Assembly (NCBI RefSeq): GCF_004216575.1
Contig: NZ_SGWW01000001.1
Span: 682,001 to 746,000, forward strand
Source: Microcella putealis
GTDB taxonomy: Bacteria; Actinomycetota; Actinomycetes; Actinomycetales; Microbacteriaceae
Direction of reading: 5' to 3'
DNA length: 64,000 bases
Shown here: positions 1-8,752 of the stretch, one piece after another
Layout of the letters: every line of letters starts with the position of its first letter
Numbering within the stretch: position 1 is the stretch's first letter
Position numbers and translations under genes: made by a program
The notes under the pieces: generated by a model
Databases searched by the model: none
Seen by the model: the letters and a program-made list of their open reading frames with translations, nothing else
Told to the model about the DNA's origin: nothing

Positions 1-1010
1 GCCATGGCCAGCGGGTGCCCCGAGTAGGTGAGGCCGCCGGGGAAGACGCGCTCGTCGAACGCGGCAGCGATCTTCGGCGAGATCACGACGCCCCCGACGG
101 GCACGTAGCCCGAGTTCACACCCTTCGCGAACGCGATGAGGTCAGGCACGACACCCTCGGGGTTGACGCCCTGACCCTGCCAGGCGAACCATTCGCCGGT
201 GCGGCCGAAGCCGGCCATCACCTCGTCGGCGATCCACACGATGTTGTACTTGTCAGCAATTGCGCGCACCCCGGCGAGGTACCCGGCGGGCGGCGCGAAG
301 ATACCGGCGGTGCCGGGCACCGACTCGAGCACGAGCGCCGCGATCGTGTCGGGGCCTTCGGCCTGAATGGTGCGCTCGAGGTGCTGCAGGGCGCGCTCGC
401 ACTCTTCCGCCTCGGTCGTGGAGTGAAACTCGCTTCGGTACAGGAACGGCCCGAACACGCGCAGGTGACCCCACGCGTACTCGTTCGGCATGCGCCGCCA
501 GTCGCCGGTCGCGGCGATCGAGGCGCCCGTGTTGCCGTGGTAGCTGCGGAAGGTCGAGATGACCTTGTGCTTGCGCGTCGTCAGGCGTGCCATGCGGATG
601 GCGTTCTCGATGGCGTCAGCGCCGCCGTTCGTGAAGAACACCTTCGCAAAGCCCGGGCCCGCCTTCTCGACGATGCGCTTCGCAGCCTCACCGCGGGCGA
701 GGTTCGCGTGCGCGGGAGCGACCGTGGCGAGCTCGGCCGCCTGCTTCTGAATGGCCGCGACGACCTTCGGGTGCGAGTGGCCGATGTTGGTGTTGACGAG
801 TTGGCTCGAGATGTCGAGGTAGCGCACGCCGTCGTAGCCCCACACCTCGCTGCCGGAGCCGCCGGCGATCACGAACGGGTCGAGCGTGGCCTGCGCGCTC
901 CACGAGTGGAACACGTACTGACGGTCGAGCTCGTAGGCCCGCGCGCCATCGGCGGGGTCGAGCTCGGAGTGGGCGGGGGCAGTGGTTGACCGGTTCATCG
1001 TGTCGGTCAT
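1..1010 (-). CDS. Class III PLP-dependent aminotransferase (3' part outside the window)
   Basis: About 336 residues from an ATG at 1010 are inside the window; the C terminus lies beyond base 1. The pyridoxal-phosphate signature of the class III (omega-amino) aminotransferases is complete: an Asp in IADEVMAGFGRTG that contacts the pyridine nitrogen, and the Schiff-base Lys in LIAFAKGVNSGYVPVGG. The N terminus (RAYELDRQYVFHSWSAQ) matches the actinobacterial aspartate aminotransferase family annotation, whose substrates are usually an omega-amino acid or amine and pyruvate or 2-oxoglutarate. The substrate cannot be read from the sequence; taurine, beta-alanine and GABA are all possible. The gene is transcribed away from the photolyase-like gene upstream with about 90 bases between them. 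Confidence 0.9.
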   Translation of the reverse strand, partial: MTDTMNRSTTAPAHSELDPADGARAYELDRQYVFHSWSAQATLDPFVIAGGSGSEVWGYDGVRYLDISSQLVNTNIGHSHPKVVAAIQKQAAELATVAPAHANLARGEAAKRIVEKAGPGFAKVFFTNGGADAIENAIRMARLTTRKHKVISTFRSYHGNTGASIAATGDWRRMPNEYAWGHLRVFGPFLYRSEFHSTTEAEECERALQHLERTIQAEGPDTIAALVLESVPGTAGIFAPPAGYLAGVRAIADKYNIVWIADEVMAGFGRTGEWFAWQGQGVNPEGVVPDLIAFAKGVNSGYVPVGGVVISPKIAAAFDERVFPGGLTYSGHPLAM

Positions 1011-1100
1011 GGTTATCGGTTCCTTGAACGCGAGGGATGGGAAGTGCGCCGGTGGGCACCGACGCCGCTATCGCTCATTATGACGCGACTTTTCGCCCCG

Positions 1101-2336
1101 TCACGCCCCGATTCCAGCGTCGCGCACGAGGCCCGCGATGCGCTCCTTGAACGGGAAGAAGCCGCGCGTCGCGTGGGGCCAGGCACGGGCATCCCACCCG
1201 CGCAGCGTGGTCTCGATCGTGACCCCCTGTGCGGCGGCCTCCGCGCGCGCCGCCGCCAGCGCGTCGGCGGCGTAGCCGACCGGCGCGTAGGCGGTCACGA
1301 TGCGGTCGACGTCGTGCTCGTTCGCGAGGGCGACGAGGGCGGATGCGGTGACCTCCTCGATCACGGATTCCGCGCATCCGAATCGCTCGCTCGCGCGCTG
1401 ACCCGCGTCGGCGAGCGCGCCACGCTGGAACGCCTGCACACCCGACGCCGCACCCCCGGGACCGCGGGGCGCGCCCCGCTCCGGCCGCACCACCCCCACC
1501 ACCTCGACGCCACCGAGGGGCAGCGATTCGGGGTGCAGGTCATCCTCGCCGAGCAGCAGCAGTGCCCGCCCGGCGGTCACCGGCCGCGGCTCGGGGGCCG
1601 CGCTTGCGGGCGGCGGAGGCGGCCCGTCGAGGGCCTCGGCCGTGGTTGCGAGGCCGCGGGGCCGGTAGCGCCCGTCGGTGTAGCGCGCGATGTTCTCGGC
1701 GCTCGCCTGGTACGTCTTGCCGCGGGTCTGCAGGCCGGCGACCCACCGCCAGCTGAGCGTGTTCGAGGCGGGGTCGCCGTCGAGCAGGTGCCGCAGGAAG
1801 AAGTCGGCGCCGAGCTGCCAGGGCAGGCGCAGCGTAAAGATCCAGATGCTCGCGAACCACATGCGCACGTGGTTGTGCAGCCAGCCGTCGGCGACGAGCT
1901 CGCGCGCCCAGTCGTCGAATCCGTCGATGCCGGTGCGCCCCTCGATCGCGGCGAGGTACCGCTCGCGCACCCCGGCATCGACCGGCAGCGGATGCTCGCC
2001 GTCGTCCATGAGGCGCGTCACGTCGGCGTTATAGTCGCGCCACACCCCCGGCCGCAGTTCGAGCCAGCCCTTCCAGTAGGTGCGCCAGAACACCTCCTGC
2101 ACGAACTTCTCGGGGGCACGCGTGCCGTGCCGCTCGATGACGGCGGCGACGAGCTCGCGCTCGGTGATGAGCCGGTGCCGCACGTAGGGCGACAGCGCGC
2201 TGACCGTGGTCTCGGCGCCGAGGCCCCTGTCGTGGTTGCGGTCGCGAGCGTAGGCGGCGCCGAGGCGCGGCACGGCGTCCATGGCTCGGCGGAGGCCCGC
2301 GACGCGGGTGGGGGAAAAGAGCTCGGCACTCGTCAC
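1101..2336 (-). CDS. Photolyase/cryptochrome-family FAD-binding protein, permuted domain order
   Basis: 411 residues, GTG start. Residues 1 to about 230 are the helical FAD-binding domain of DNA photolyases: ALSPYVRHRLITERE, FVQEVFWRTYWKGW, LHNHVRMWFASIWIF and the FAD/DNA-facing DPASNTLSWRWVAGLQ. The alpha/beta antenna domain that opens normal photolyases is absent at the N terminus; instead residues 255-411 look like a Rossmann-type domain (GRALLLLGEDDLHPE near its start, DRIVTAYAPVGYAADAL and WPHATRGFFPFKERI near its end). This arrangement occurs in a known but little studied proteobacterial and actinobacterial group. Whether it repairs DNA or is a light sensor cannot be decided here. Divergent from the DUF402 gene. 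Confidence 0.85.
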   Translation of the reverse strand: MTSAELFSPTRVAGLRRAMDAVPRLGAAYARDRNHDRGLGAETTVSALSPYVRHRLITERELVAAVIERHGTRAPEKFVQEVFWRTYWKGWLELRPGVWRDYNADVTRLMDDGEHPLPVDAGVRERYLAAIEGRTGIDGFDDWARELVADGWLHNHVRMWFASIWIFTLRLPWQLGADFFLRHLLDGDPASNTLSWRWVAGLQTRGKTYQASAENIARYTDGRYRPRGLATTAEALDGPPPPPASAAPEPRPVTAGRALLLLGEDDLHPESLPLGGVEVVGVVRPERGAPRGPGGAASGVQAFQRGALADAGQRASERFGCAESVIEEVTASALVALANEHDVDRIVTAYAPVGYAADALAAARAEAAAQGVTIETTLRGWDARAWPHATRGFFPFKERIAGLVRDAGIGA

Positions 2337-2398
2337 GTCTCACAGTGTCAGCGAGCGCGCCGGGCGTTCGCTGAGGGGCGATCGCTAGCCTTCCGGGC

Positions 2399-2920
2399 AT
2401 GACGCTTGAGCCCGGCTCCCCCGCCGAACTGCGCTGGCGCAAGTGGGACGGCTCGCCGCACTGGGTGCACCCCGTCATCGTGCTCGGCGAGGACGACACG
2501 GGCGTGTGGTTCGGGCAGCAGCAGGGCACCGTGAGCCGCCGGCCGGGCGCCGACTTTCACGCCTACCGGCCGAACGTGAAGGTGCTGATGCCGGGCGCGC
2601 AGTGGATGCCCGCGTTCTTTCCCGATCGCGACGGCGCCCGCATCGGGCTGTACGTCGACATCGCGGCCGAGCTGCGGCTCGAACCCTTTGGCGCTTCTGC
2701 CATCGATATGGACCTCGACGTCATCGTGCGCGCGCCGCGCCCCGCGCCCTACATCGACGACGTCGACGAGTTCTCGCATCACCGCCGCGCGATGAACTAC
2801 CCGAACGCCGTGGCGGCGCGGGCTCTCACCGACGCGCGCCGCGTGCGTGAGCTGGCGGCGCGACGCGAGGGTGTCTTCGACGGGCGCGCCGAGGCGTGGC
2901 TCGCGCTTATGGAGCGCTAA
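2399..2920 (+). CDS. DUF402 family protein
   Basis: 173 residues from an ATG. The sequence has the DUF402 pattern: an N-terminal beta-rich part (RWRKWDGSPHW), then WMPAFFPDRDGARIGLYVDI and a DMDLDVIVRAP acidic patch followed by DDVDEFSHHRR. Characterised DUF402 proteins are metal-dependent nucleoside di/triphosphate phosphatases; a similar activity is plausible, not shown. The 3' end overlaps the end of the convergent transglutaminase gene by 14 bases. Confidence 0.85.
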   Translation: MTLEPGSPAELRWRKWDGSPHWVHPVIVLGEDDTGVWFGQQQGTVSRRPGADFHAYRPNVKVLMPGAQWMPAFFPDRDGARIGLYVDIAAELRLEPFGASAIDMDLDVIVRAPRPAPYIDDVDEFSHHRRAMNYPNAVAARALTDARRVRELAARREGVFDGRAEAWLALMER

Positions 2921-5255
2921 GCCGCTCGAGCGCGGGCAGGGCGACGCGGGCGTCGTCGGGCTCGCGGTCGGTAAGCGACCGCGGTGCCATGACCGCGAGC
3001 ACCCGGCGCCACCACGGACGCGCCGCCCGCAGGGCCGCCAACACGCCGTCGATGGGCGGAGCCTCAACGGTGCGTCGCGGATCGTCGTACGCGCGAGCCT
3101 CGAGCGCCGTCACGAGCGGGGCCAGCACGGCCACGTCGACGCTCCACCGCACCGCGAGCTCGCGCACCGTGCGGGTGGCCTCGGCGGGCAGGCCGAGGTC
3201 GCGGGCGGTGTCGCGCACCTCGCGCCAGGCGTCCAGCGGATCGCGGGCGTGCATCCGCCGCCTGCGCCGAACGGCCCGCCACACGGCGGGCGTGACGAGC
3301 AGGCCGCCGAGAACGATCACGAGGGCCGCGACAATCAGCGTCGAGCGGATCACGGGGTCGGCGAGCACGGCAGCGATGCCGGTCGCGTCGTCTCCGCCGT
3401 CAACGCTGCCGTCGACGAGTCCGGGAATGTCGCCGTCGGTGATCTCTTCGCCGGGGTCGGTGACCTCGGGGTCGACCGGGTCGATGCTCTCGGTGGGCGT
3501 GTCGGGGTCGGGTAGCGGCTCGTCCTCGCCCGGCGGCAGAGGAGCGTCTTCGCCGATCGGCACCTCGTCGAGCGCGTAGTCGGGAATCGTGCCGAGGCTC
3601 GGAGTCGGCTCGAAGCGCACCCAGCCCAGCCCGTCGAAATGCAGCTCGGGCCAGGCGTGCAGGCTGTCGGAGCTCACGATGAACTGGCCGGGTGCCTGCG
3701 GGTTCGGCACGCCGGGCAGGAAGCCCACCGCGATGCGCGACGGAATGTCGAGGGTGCGCGCCATGAGGGCCATCGCGCTCGAGAAGTGCACGCAGTAGCC
3801 GCTGCGCTCGACCAAGAACTGCGCGACGATGTCGGCGCCCGTGCCGTCGTAGCCGCCCTCGACGGGCGCGTCCTCCGAGTATTGGAAGGCCCCTCCCGTG
3901 AAGAAGCGCTGCAGCGCGAGGGCCTGCTCGTACGGCGTGCGCGCCTCGGCCGTCGCCTCGAGCGCCGCCTCTTGGATGCTCGGGTCGAGCGCGTCGGGCA
4001 GCTGACGGTACGCCGCCAACTCGGCCTCCGTCACGGTGGCCGCGCGCAACTGCTCGGTGGTCGGCGCGGCCTCGAGGCTCACGACCGTGTACACGTCGGC
4101 ACGGCTGACGCCCGCGGCCGCGCGCACGGTCACGCCCTCGGGGTCGACGATCCAGCCGTCGTCGAGACCCGCGACCGTCGTGGGGGCGCTCGGCAGCGGC
4201 AGCCACTGGGTGCGCAGCGACGCCACCTCGATGCGCGTGCGCAGCTCTCGCGTCTCGACCGAGTCGGGCAGCCAGAGCGGGCCCTCGAGGGTCGACAGGG
4301 GCTCCTCCCCCGGCGCGTCGTCGAGCGGCTGCACCTCTTGCCCCTCGAAGACCGCGAGGTGCGAGAGCGTGAGGTAGACGCCGCTCTCGGCGTCGGTCGA
4401 GTAGCGCAGCGCCTCGACGGGGTTCGAGCGGCGCAGGTCGTCGCCGAGCTCGATGACCGGGTTGACGCCGGTGACGAGGCTCGCCGGCCCGGTGCCGGCG
4501 GGCGTGTCGCCGGTGACCGCGGTCGGCAAGAGCCCGGGCACCACGACGGCGGCAACGAGCACCGCGCCCACGGCGGCCGCGAGACGCGCCGTCGCCGCCC
4601 CGCCCGTGCTCGATGCTGGCCGGTGCAGGGCGAGCACAACGAGGAACGCGGCGGCCGTCGCCAGCACACTGCCGAGCGGCAGCGCCCCCGGCACGACGAT
4701 CACCGGAATCGCGAACAGCCCGAGCAGGGGAATCGCGAGCAGGGCCGGCCGGCGCGTACCGGCGACGACCGCGTCGGCAATTACCGCGAGCAGGCCGACG
4801 CCCGTGACGAGCAGAAACCTGAGGCCCTCATCGGCGATCGCCGGCACCGCCTGCTCGACGATTGAGAGCTCGCCGTCACGAATCAGCACCGAAAAGCGGG
4901 CAAAGGTTTCGGGGGTCGGCACCACGAGCAGCACGGTCGTGTCGAGCGCAAACCGCACGAGCACCGCCACGAACAGCGCGACGAGCCCCGCCGTCAGGGC
5001 CCAAAAGCCCCGCCACACCGGCACGACGCGGCGAACGACGGCGGAGGCCGCCACCGCAATCGCCGAGACGATCATCGTGAGGCCGTACCAGCCGCCCTCG
5101 GCCAGCAGCACGCTGAGGCTGCTGAGCGCCGCGCCGATGGCGACGAGCACCGCGACGCTCAGCCACCACGCGGTCGGGGCCGGCCGCGCCGAGCGCGGAG
5201 GGCGACCGGCGCGCGACGTCGCTGACGGGCGCATTTCGGGCGCGAGGGCGGTCAC
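2907..5255 (-). CDS. Membrane transglutaminase-like protein (TgpA type), catalytic residues intact
   Basis: 782 residues from a GTG that overlaps the stop of the DUF58 gene (GTGA). The N-terminal third is hydrophobic with six or more membrane helices. The periplasmic-side transglutaminase core carries the catalytic Cys in SGYCVHFSSAMALMAR, the His in SSDSLHAWPEL and the Asp in HFDGLGWVRFEPTPS. An acidic Pro/Asp/Glu linker (about residues 570-640) and a final TM helix lead to a cytoplasmic tail. It closes the MoxR-DUF58-transglutaminase operon; such operons are thought to process or fold surface proteins, but the substrate is unknown. A second copy of the module lies at 36.5-41.1 kb with a dead core. 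Confidence 0.9.
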   Translation of the reverse strand: MTALAPEMRPSATSRAGRPPRSARPAPTAWWLSVAVLVAIGAALSSLSVLLAEGGWYGLTMIVSAIAVAASAVVRRVVPVWRGFWALTAGLVALFVAVLVRFALDTTVLLVVPTPETFARFSVLIRDGELSIVEQAVPAIADEGLRFLLVTGVGLLAVIADAVVAGTRRPALLAIPLLGLFAIPVIVVPGALPLGSVLATAAAFLVVLALHRPASSTGGAATARLAAAVGAVLVAAVVVPGLLPTAVTGDTPAGTGPASLVTGVNPVIELGDDLRRSNPVEALRYSTDAESGVYLTLSHLAVFEGQEVQPLDDAPGEEPLSTLEGPLWLPDSVETRELRTRIEVASLRTQWLPLPSAPTTVAGLDDGWIVDPEGVTVRAAAGVSRADVYTVVSLEAAPTTEQLRAATVTEAELAAYRQLPDALDPSIQEAALEATAEARTPYEQALALQRFFTGGAFQYSEDAPVEGGYDGTGADIVAQFLVERSGYCVHFSSAMALMARTLDIPSRIAVGFLPGVPNPQAPGQFIVSSDSLHAWPELHFDGLGWVRFEPTPSLGTIPDYALDEVPIGEDAPLPPGEDEPLPDPDTPTESIDPVDPEVTDPGEEITDGDIPGLVDGSVDGGDDATGIAAVLADPVIRSTLIVAALVIVLGGLLVTPAVWRAVRRRRRMHARDPLDAWREVRDTARDLGLPAEATRTVRELAVRWSVDVAVLAPLVTALEARAYDDPRRTVEAPPIDGVLAALRAARPWWRRVLAVMAPRSLTDREPDDARVALPALERLSAP

Positions 5256-6520
5256 GCGCGCGCTCCGCGCAAGATCGCCGTGGCGTCCGGGCCGACGCTC
5301 GAGCCGTCGATGAGGCGCTGCCAGGCGGCGTCCACCGAGTCGGCGGCGTGAGCAACGGCGACCCTCCACCCGGCGCGCGTGAACACCTCGGCCGTGGCGA
5401 GAAGCTCGGCCGACTCGGCGGAGGCGTGCGGGGTGACCAGCAGCAGCGAGGCGGCGGTTCCGGGGGCGCGCTGGGCGAGCATCCAGTCGATCGTCGCGCC
5501 CGAGGGCTGCGACGCGAGCGCGACGATCGGAACCGACGGATGCGCATCCAGCGGCAACGGGGACCCGTCGCTTGGCGAGGCCCGCAGCATCGCCAGCTCA
5601 CCCAGCACCGCGGCGAGCGCCGCGGGAATGCCGGGGGCGTCGCCGAGCGGAGGCTGCTCGGGCTGCACCGTCGACGTGCGCAGGTCGACGGCGTAGCCGC
5701 GCTCGACGAGGTGGCCGGCGGCCGACGCCGCCATGCGCACGCCCCACTCGAACGACGGACCGCTGGGCGGGCCGTGCCGGAGCGGCCGCATGTCAATGTC
5801 GCGGTACGCGTCACGAGCGGTGTCGATCAGCAGCCGGGCGCGCGGGCCGGCCTGCGGCTCGTCTTGCCGCACCATGAGCTCACCGTGGCGCGCCGTCACC
5901 CGCCAGTGCACGCGGCGCAGCGCGTCGCCTGAGCGGTACTCGCGCGTGACGACATCGTCGTCGGCTCGTTCGCGCGAGCGGCTCGTGCGCGGCCCGGCGT
6001 CGGACGAGGGGTCGGGCACGGGCCCGGCAGCGAGCGGCACGACCACGGGCACGATCAACTGGGCGGCCTCGGCGACGGTGTCGGTGACCCGCACCGCCAG
6101 ACCGATGGGGTCGCGCTCTTCGATCAGCAGCGAGCCGACGGTGACCACGCCGCGCTCGGCCGGCCAGTAGCGGTAGCTGAAGGTGGCGGGGCGCGTGCGA
6201 CGCACGTCGGGCAGCCGACCCGGCCCCGCGTATCCCGGCCGCATCGGAACCCGCTCGATCCACTCGGCGGCCCGCGCGCGGCCCGACACCGTGACGGTCA
6301 CTGTGACCGGCTCACCGACGGTCGCGACGACCGGGTCGAGGTGGCGCCCCACGCGCAGCCGGGGTCGCGACGAGGCCACGAACACGATCGCCACTAAGGG
6401 TGCGACGATCGCGATCACGCCGACGGCGAGCAGCTCAGGGCGCTCGAGCAGATAGGCGAGGGTCGTGATGGCGGCACCGACGAGCACGAACAGCACGCCA
6501 CGGAGGGTGGGGCGGGGCAC
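5252..6520 (-). CDS. DUF58 domain membrane protein
   Basis: 422 residues, GTG start. Two N-terminal membrane helices (residues 8-50) are followed by a beta-rich segment and the DUF58 signature SGDALRRVHWRVTARHGELMVR near residue 225. DUF58 proteins have a von Willebrand-like fold and are nearly always partners of MoxR AAA+ ATPases, as here: the MoxR gene is 16 bases upstream and the transglutaminase gene overlaps downstream. The start of the transglutaminase inside this gene's stop points to translational coupling. Confidence 0.88.
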   Translation of the reverse strand: MPRPTLRGVLFVLVGAAITTLAYLLERPELLAVGVIAIVAPLVAIVFVASSRPRLRVGRHLDPVVATVGEPVTVTVTVSGRARAAEWIERVPMRPGYAGPGRLPDVRRTRPATFSYRYWPAERGVVTVGSLLIEERDPIGLAVRVTDTVAEAAQLIVPVVVPLAAGPVPDPSSDAGPRTSRSRERADDDVVTREYRSGDALRRVHWRVTARHGELMVRQDEPQAGPRARLLIDTARDAYRDIDMRPLRHGPPSGPSFEWGVRMAASAAGHLVERGYAVDLRTSTVQPEQPPLGDAPGIPAALAAVLGELAMLRASPSDGSPLPLDAHPSVPIVALASQPSGATIDWMLAQRAPGTAASLLLVTPHASAESAELLATAEVFTRAGWRVAVAHAADSVDAAWQRLIDGSSVGPDATAILRGARA

Positions 6521-6536
6521 GGAACGCGACGCCCGC

Positions 6537-7556
6537 TCAGCCGTCAGCCTGCGGCACCGGCACCGGCGTCGTCGCGATGATGCGCTCGATCACCTCGTCG
6601 ACGTGGCCGACGGGGCGGCCGTCCGGATGCTGCGCTCGCGGCACCAGGATCACCCGGTGCGACAAGACGGTCGTCGCGAGCGCATCGATGTCGTCGGGGA
6701 CCACGAAGTCGCGCCCGTCGAGGGCGGCGCGGGCGCGGGCTGCACGCACGAGCTGCAGCGTTGAGCGCGGACTCGCCCCGAGACGCAACGCTGTGTCGTT
6801 GCGGGTGGCCGCGGCGATCAGCACGGCGTAGCGCTCAACCGCCGGGCTCACGTACACCTCGCGCACGGTGCGAATCATGCGGGCGAGCCCCGCGACATCG
6901 ACCACGGGGCGAAGGTCATCGAGAGGGCTTGTGCGCTCGCGGTCGCGCAGCATGCGCTGCTCGTCGTCGATCGCCGGGTACCCGATCGAGATGCGCGCCA
7001 TGAAGCGGTCGCGCTGAGCCTCAGGCAGGGCGTAGGTGCCCTCCATCTCGATGGGGTTCTGCGTCGCGACGACGAGGAACGGCTTCTCGAGGGGGTGGGT
7101 GTGACCGTCGACGGTGACCTGCCCCTCCTCCATGCACTCGAGCAGTGCCGACTGGGTCTTGGGGCTCGCCCGGTTGATCTCATCGCCGATGACGATGTGG
7201 GCGAAAACCGGCCCCGGGGTGAACTCGAAGGTGCCCGTCTGCTGGCGGTAGACGCTCACGCCGGTGATGTCGGCGGGCAGCAGGTCGGGGGTGAACTGGA
7301 TGCGGCTGACGCGGCCGTCAACGCAGCGCGCGAGCGCGCGGGCGAGCACGGTCTTGCCGACGCCCGGCACGTCTTCGATGAGCAGGTGCCCCTCGGCCAG
7401 CAGCACGGTCAGAGCGATGTCGACGGCATCGGGCTTGCCGTCAATGACCCCGTTCATGGCCCGCCGGATGGCATCGCCCGCCTCGCGGAATTCATCGAGG
7501 GTCATGGGTCGCACGGCGTCGTGCGGGGTGGTGGTGTCGCTCATCGTCGTGCTCAC
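6537..7556 (-). CDS. MoxR-family AAA+ ATPase
   Basis: 339 residues from GTG (an ATG four codons in is an alternative). Walker A is EDVPGVGKTVLARALA, Walker B is HIVIGDEINRASPKTQ, sensor 1 is LVVATQNPIEMEGTY, and a C-terminal lid with LGASPRSTLQLVRAA follows. MoxR ATPases act as chaperones that remodel or activate DUF58 partners; this gene opens the operon containing one. It is a paralogue of the MoxR at 40.1-41.1 kb. Confidence 0.93.
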   Translation of the reverse strand: MSTTMSDTTTPHDAVRPMTLDEFREAGDAIRRAMNGVIDGKPDAVDIALTVLLAEGHLLIEDVPGVGKTVLARALARCVDGRVSRIQFTPDLLPADITGVSVYRQQTGTFEFTPGPVFAHIVIGDEINRASPKTQSALLECMEEGQVTVDGHTHPLEKPFLVVATQNPIEMEGTYALPEAQRDRFMARISIGYPAIDDEQRMLRDRERTSPLDDLRPVVDVAGLARMIRTVREVYVSPAVERYAVLIAAATRNDTALRLGASPRSTLQLVRAARARAALDGRDFVVPDDIDALATTVLSHRVILVPRAQHPDGRPVGHVDEVIERIIATTPVPVPQADG

Positions 7557-7658
7557 TCTGCGTACTCTGCCACGCGAAAGCGACGAAACGCCCGAGATCT
7601 GCGTGTCGAGCTGAGGAAATCCCGTCTCAGCGGTGGCCGGATGCGCGGATCGGCGTGG

Positions 7659-7883
7659 TCAGCGCCGGAACGGGTCGCCGATGCGGCGCCCCAGCACGAA
7701 CCACGCGAGGGTTCCGACGATCGGGAAGAAGAACACGATCACGACCCAGAGCACCTTCATCGGGGTGCTGAGCTCGGACGAGCGAGCAATCTGCAGCAGC
7801 GCGACCACGACCAGCACGATCCACAGCAGGCCGAGCACAAGAAAGACGACGGCGAGGCCGGTGAACCCTGAGATTGACTCCAT
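7659..7883 (-). CDS. Small PLDc_N-like membrane protein
   Basis: 74 residues from ATG 7883. Two membrane helices (about residues 9-31 and 44-63) flank a polar loop ARSSELSTPMKVLW; the second helix contains VVIVFFFPIVGTLAWFVLG, the signature of the short phospholipase D N-terminal (cardiolipin synthase N-terminal) membrane domain. No catalytic domain is attached. Function unknown; many actinobacteria encode such stand-alone hairpins. Confidence 0.75.
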   Translation of the reverse strand: MESISGFTGLAVVFLVLGLLWIVLVVVALLQIARSSELSTPMKVLWVVIVFFFPIVGTLAWFVLGRRIGDPFRR

Positions 7884-8324
7884 GGCCTTGACCCTGGCAC
7901 AGACGCACAGACGTGTCGAGGATGCGACGAGACGGCGCCGCACACGGGGCTCTGCGGCTCGGTCGTTCGGCGCGAATCGTGAACGAATCGCCGTATTCCT
8001 CTTGCGGGATGCGTCGAGAGCGCGCTACGGTCTAGGTCGCTCACACGCCGAAAGGAGGCCGCGCATGTTTATCACCACCACGGGAAAGACCCGTTTCACC
8101 GCCGGCTTCGTCGGCGTCCTCACCGCATAGGCGGGTAGCGCTCTCGCCACCCGATCTGCCGGTGGCGACGCTCACGAAGCTCGATTCCTCGCTCGGTGCC
8201 CCGCGCATCCGACGCGTCAGCGAATCATCGCCGCGCCTCCGCGCGCGGCGCCGATGGCGTGTGCCTTTAGCCGCGCCTCGGCTCCCCCGCAACACCCGTC
8301 TTTCTCGCAGTGAGGAACCCCCTC
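7884..8324. other. Intergenic stretch with little coding signal
   Basis: About 440 bases between the divergent small membrane gene and the 100-residue hypothetical gene. Apart from one 21-codon open frame with a strong Shine-Dalgarno (separate entry) I see no reading frame with convincing protein features. The frame starting at 8162 is Arg/Pro-rich and overlaps the downstream gene in another frame, so it was not called. Confidence 0.5.
8065..8130 (+). CDS. Possible 21-residue peptide with a strong ribosome binding site
   Basis: ATG at 8065 is preceded by AAAGGAGG with a six-base spacer, the best Shine-Dalgarno in this part of the window. The peptide (MFITTTGKTRFTAG then FVGVLTA) ends at TAG 8128. 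In frame past the TAG the sequence continues with AGSALATRS, so it may be the start of a signal-peptide-like gene that has acquired a stop, a leader peptide, or nothing. Low confidence. Confidence 0.25.
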   Translation: MFITTTGKTRFTAGFVGVLTA

Positions 8325-8627
8325 GTGACCATCACGACCCACACCCCGTCCCCGGTGTCGACGCAGCCGCGTCGGCCCGAAACTGAACCGATACGCCCGA
8401 GCGTTCGGCACCCGCGTAGCCGCGCCGGTCGCCAGCTCACCCTGATCGACCGCGCCGCCCTCACCATCGGCGTCGGGCTCGTGATGTGGAGCAGGCGCCC
8501 GCGCACCGTCGCGAGCACGCGTCGGGCAACGAGCACCCGAGCCCTGCGGCTCGCCGCGGTGCTCGCGAGCGGTCAGAGCGCGCGGTACGAGTACCACGCG
8601 CTCGCGCAGAGCGCACCCCCGCGATGA
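8325..8627 (+). CDS. Hypothetical protein, Microbacteriaceae-type small Arg-rich protein
   Basis: 100 residues from GTG 8325, with GAGGAA eight bases upstream. A Thr/Pro/Arg-rich N terminus is followed by one amphipathic hydrophobic segment, IDRAALTIGVGLVMWSRRP, and an Arg/Ala-rich tail. Similar small proteins with one LIDRxALxIGLxLxxWSRRP segment recur in Microbacteriaceae; no function is known to me. A GC-rich terminator follows seven bases after the stop. Confidence 0.5.
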   Translation: MTITTHTPSPVSTQPRRPETEPIRPSVRHPRSRAGRQLTLIDRAALTIGVGLVMWSRRPRTVASTRRATSTRALRLAAVLASGQSARYEYHALAQSAPPR

Positions 8628-8634
8628 GTGCGCT

Positions 8635-8664
8635 GCCCGCCCGGGCTATCATGCTCGGGCGGGC
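8635..8664 (+). terminator. GC-rich hairpin terminator
   Basis: Arms 8635-8646 and 8653-8664 pair over 12 bp (one G-U) with a TATCAT loop. Only a short TT follows, so termination would depend on stem stability. It sits directly after the 100-residue hypothetical gene. Confidence 0.65.
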
Positions 8665-8700
8665 TTACCCGCGCTTCCGTGGCTCTGCTCAGATGAGCAA

Positions 8701-8739
8701 CCTAGCCTGAGGTCACGGAATCGTCGTCGTTAGGCTAGG
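8701..8739. promoter_or_regulatory. Inverted repeat upstream of the DoxX-like gene
   Basis: CCTAGCCT (8701-8708) and AGGCTAGG (8732-8739) are exact inverted repeats, extended by one G-T and one A-T pair toward the centre, 14 bases ahead of the ATG at 8753. It could be an operator or a leader hairpin; no regulator can be assigned. Confidence 0.3.
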
Positions 8740-8752
8740 AGAATCCCACAGG

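Noticed and set aside
8162..8386. A 74-codon plus-strand frame
   Set aside because: It overlaps the better supported 100-residue gene out of frame, has no Shine-Dalgarno and is only Arg/Pro-rich.
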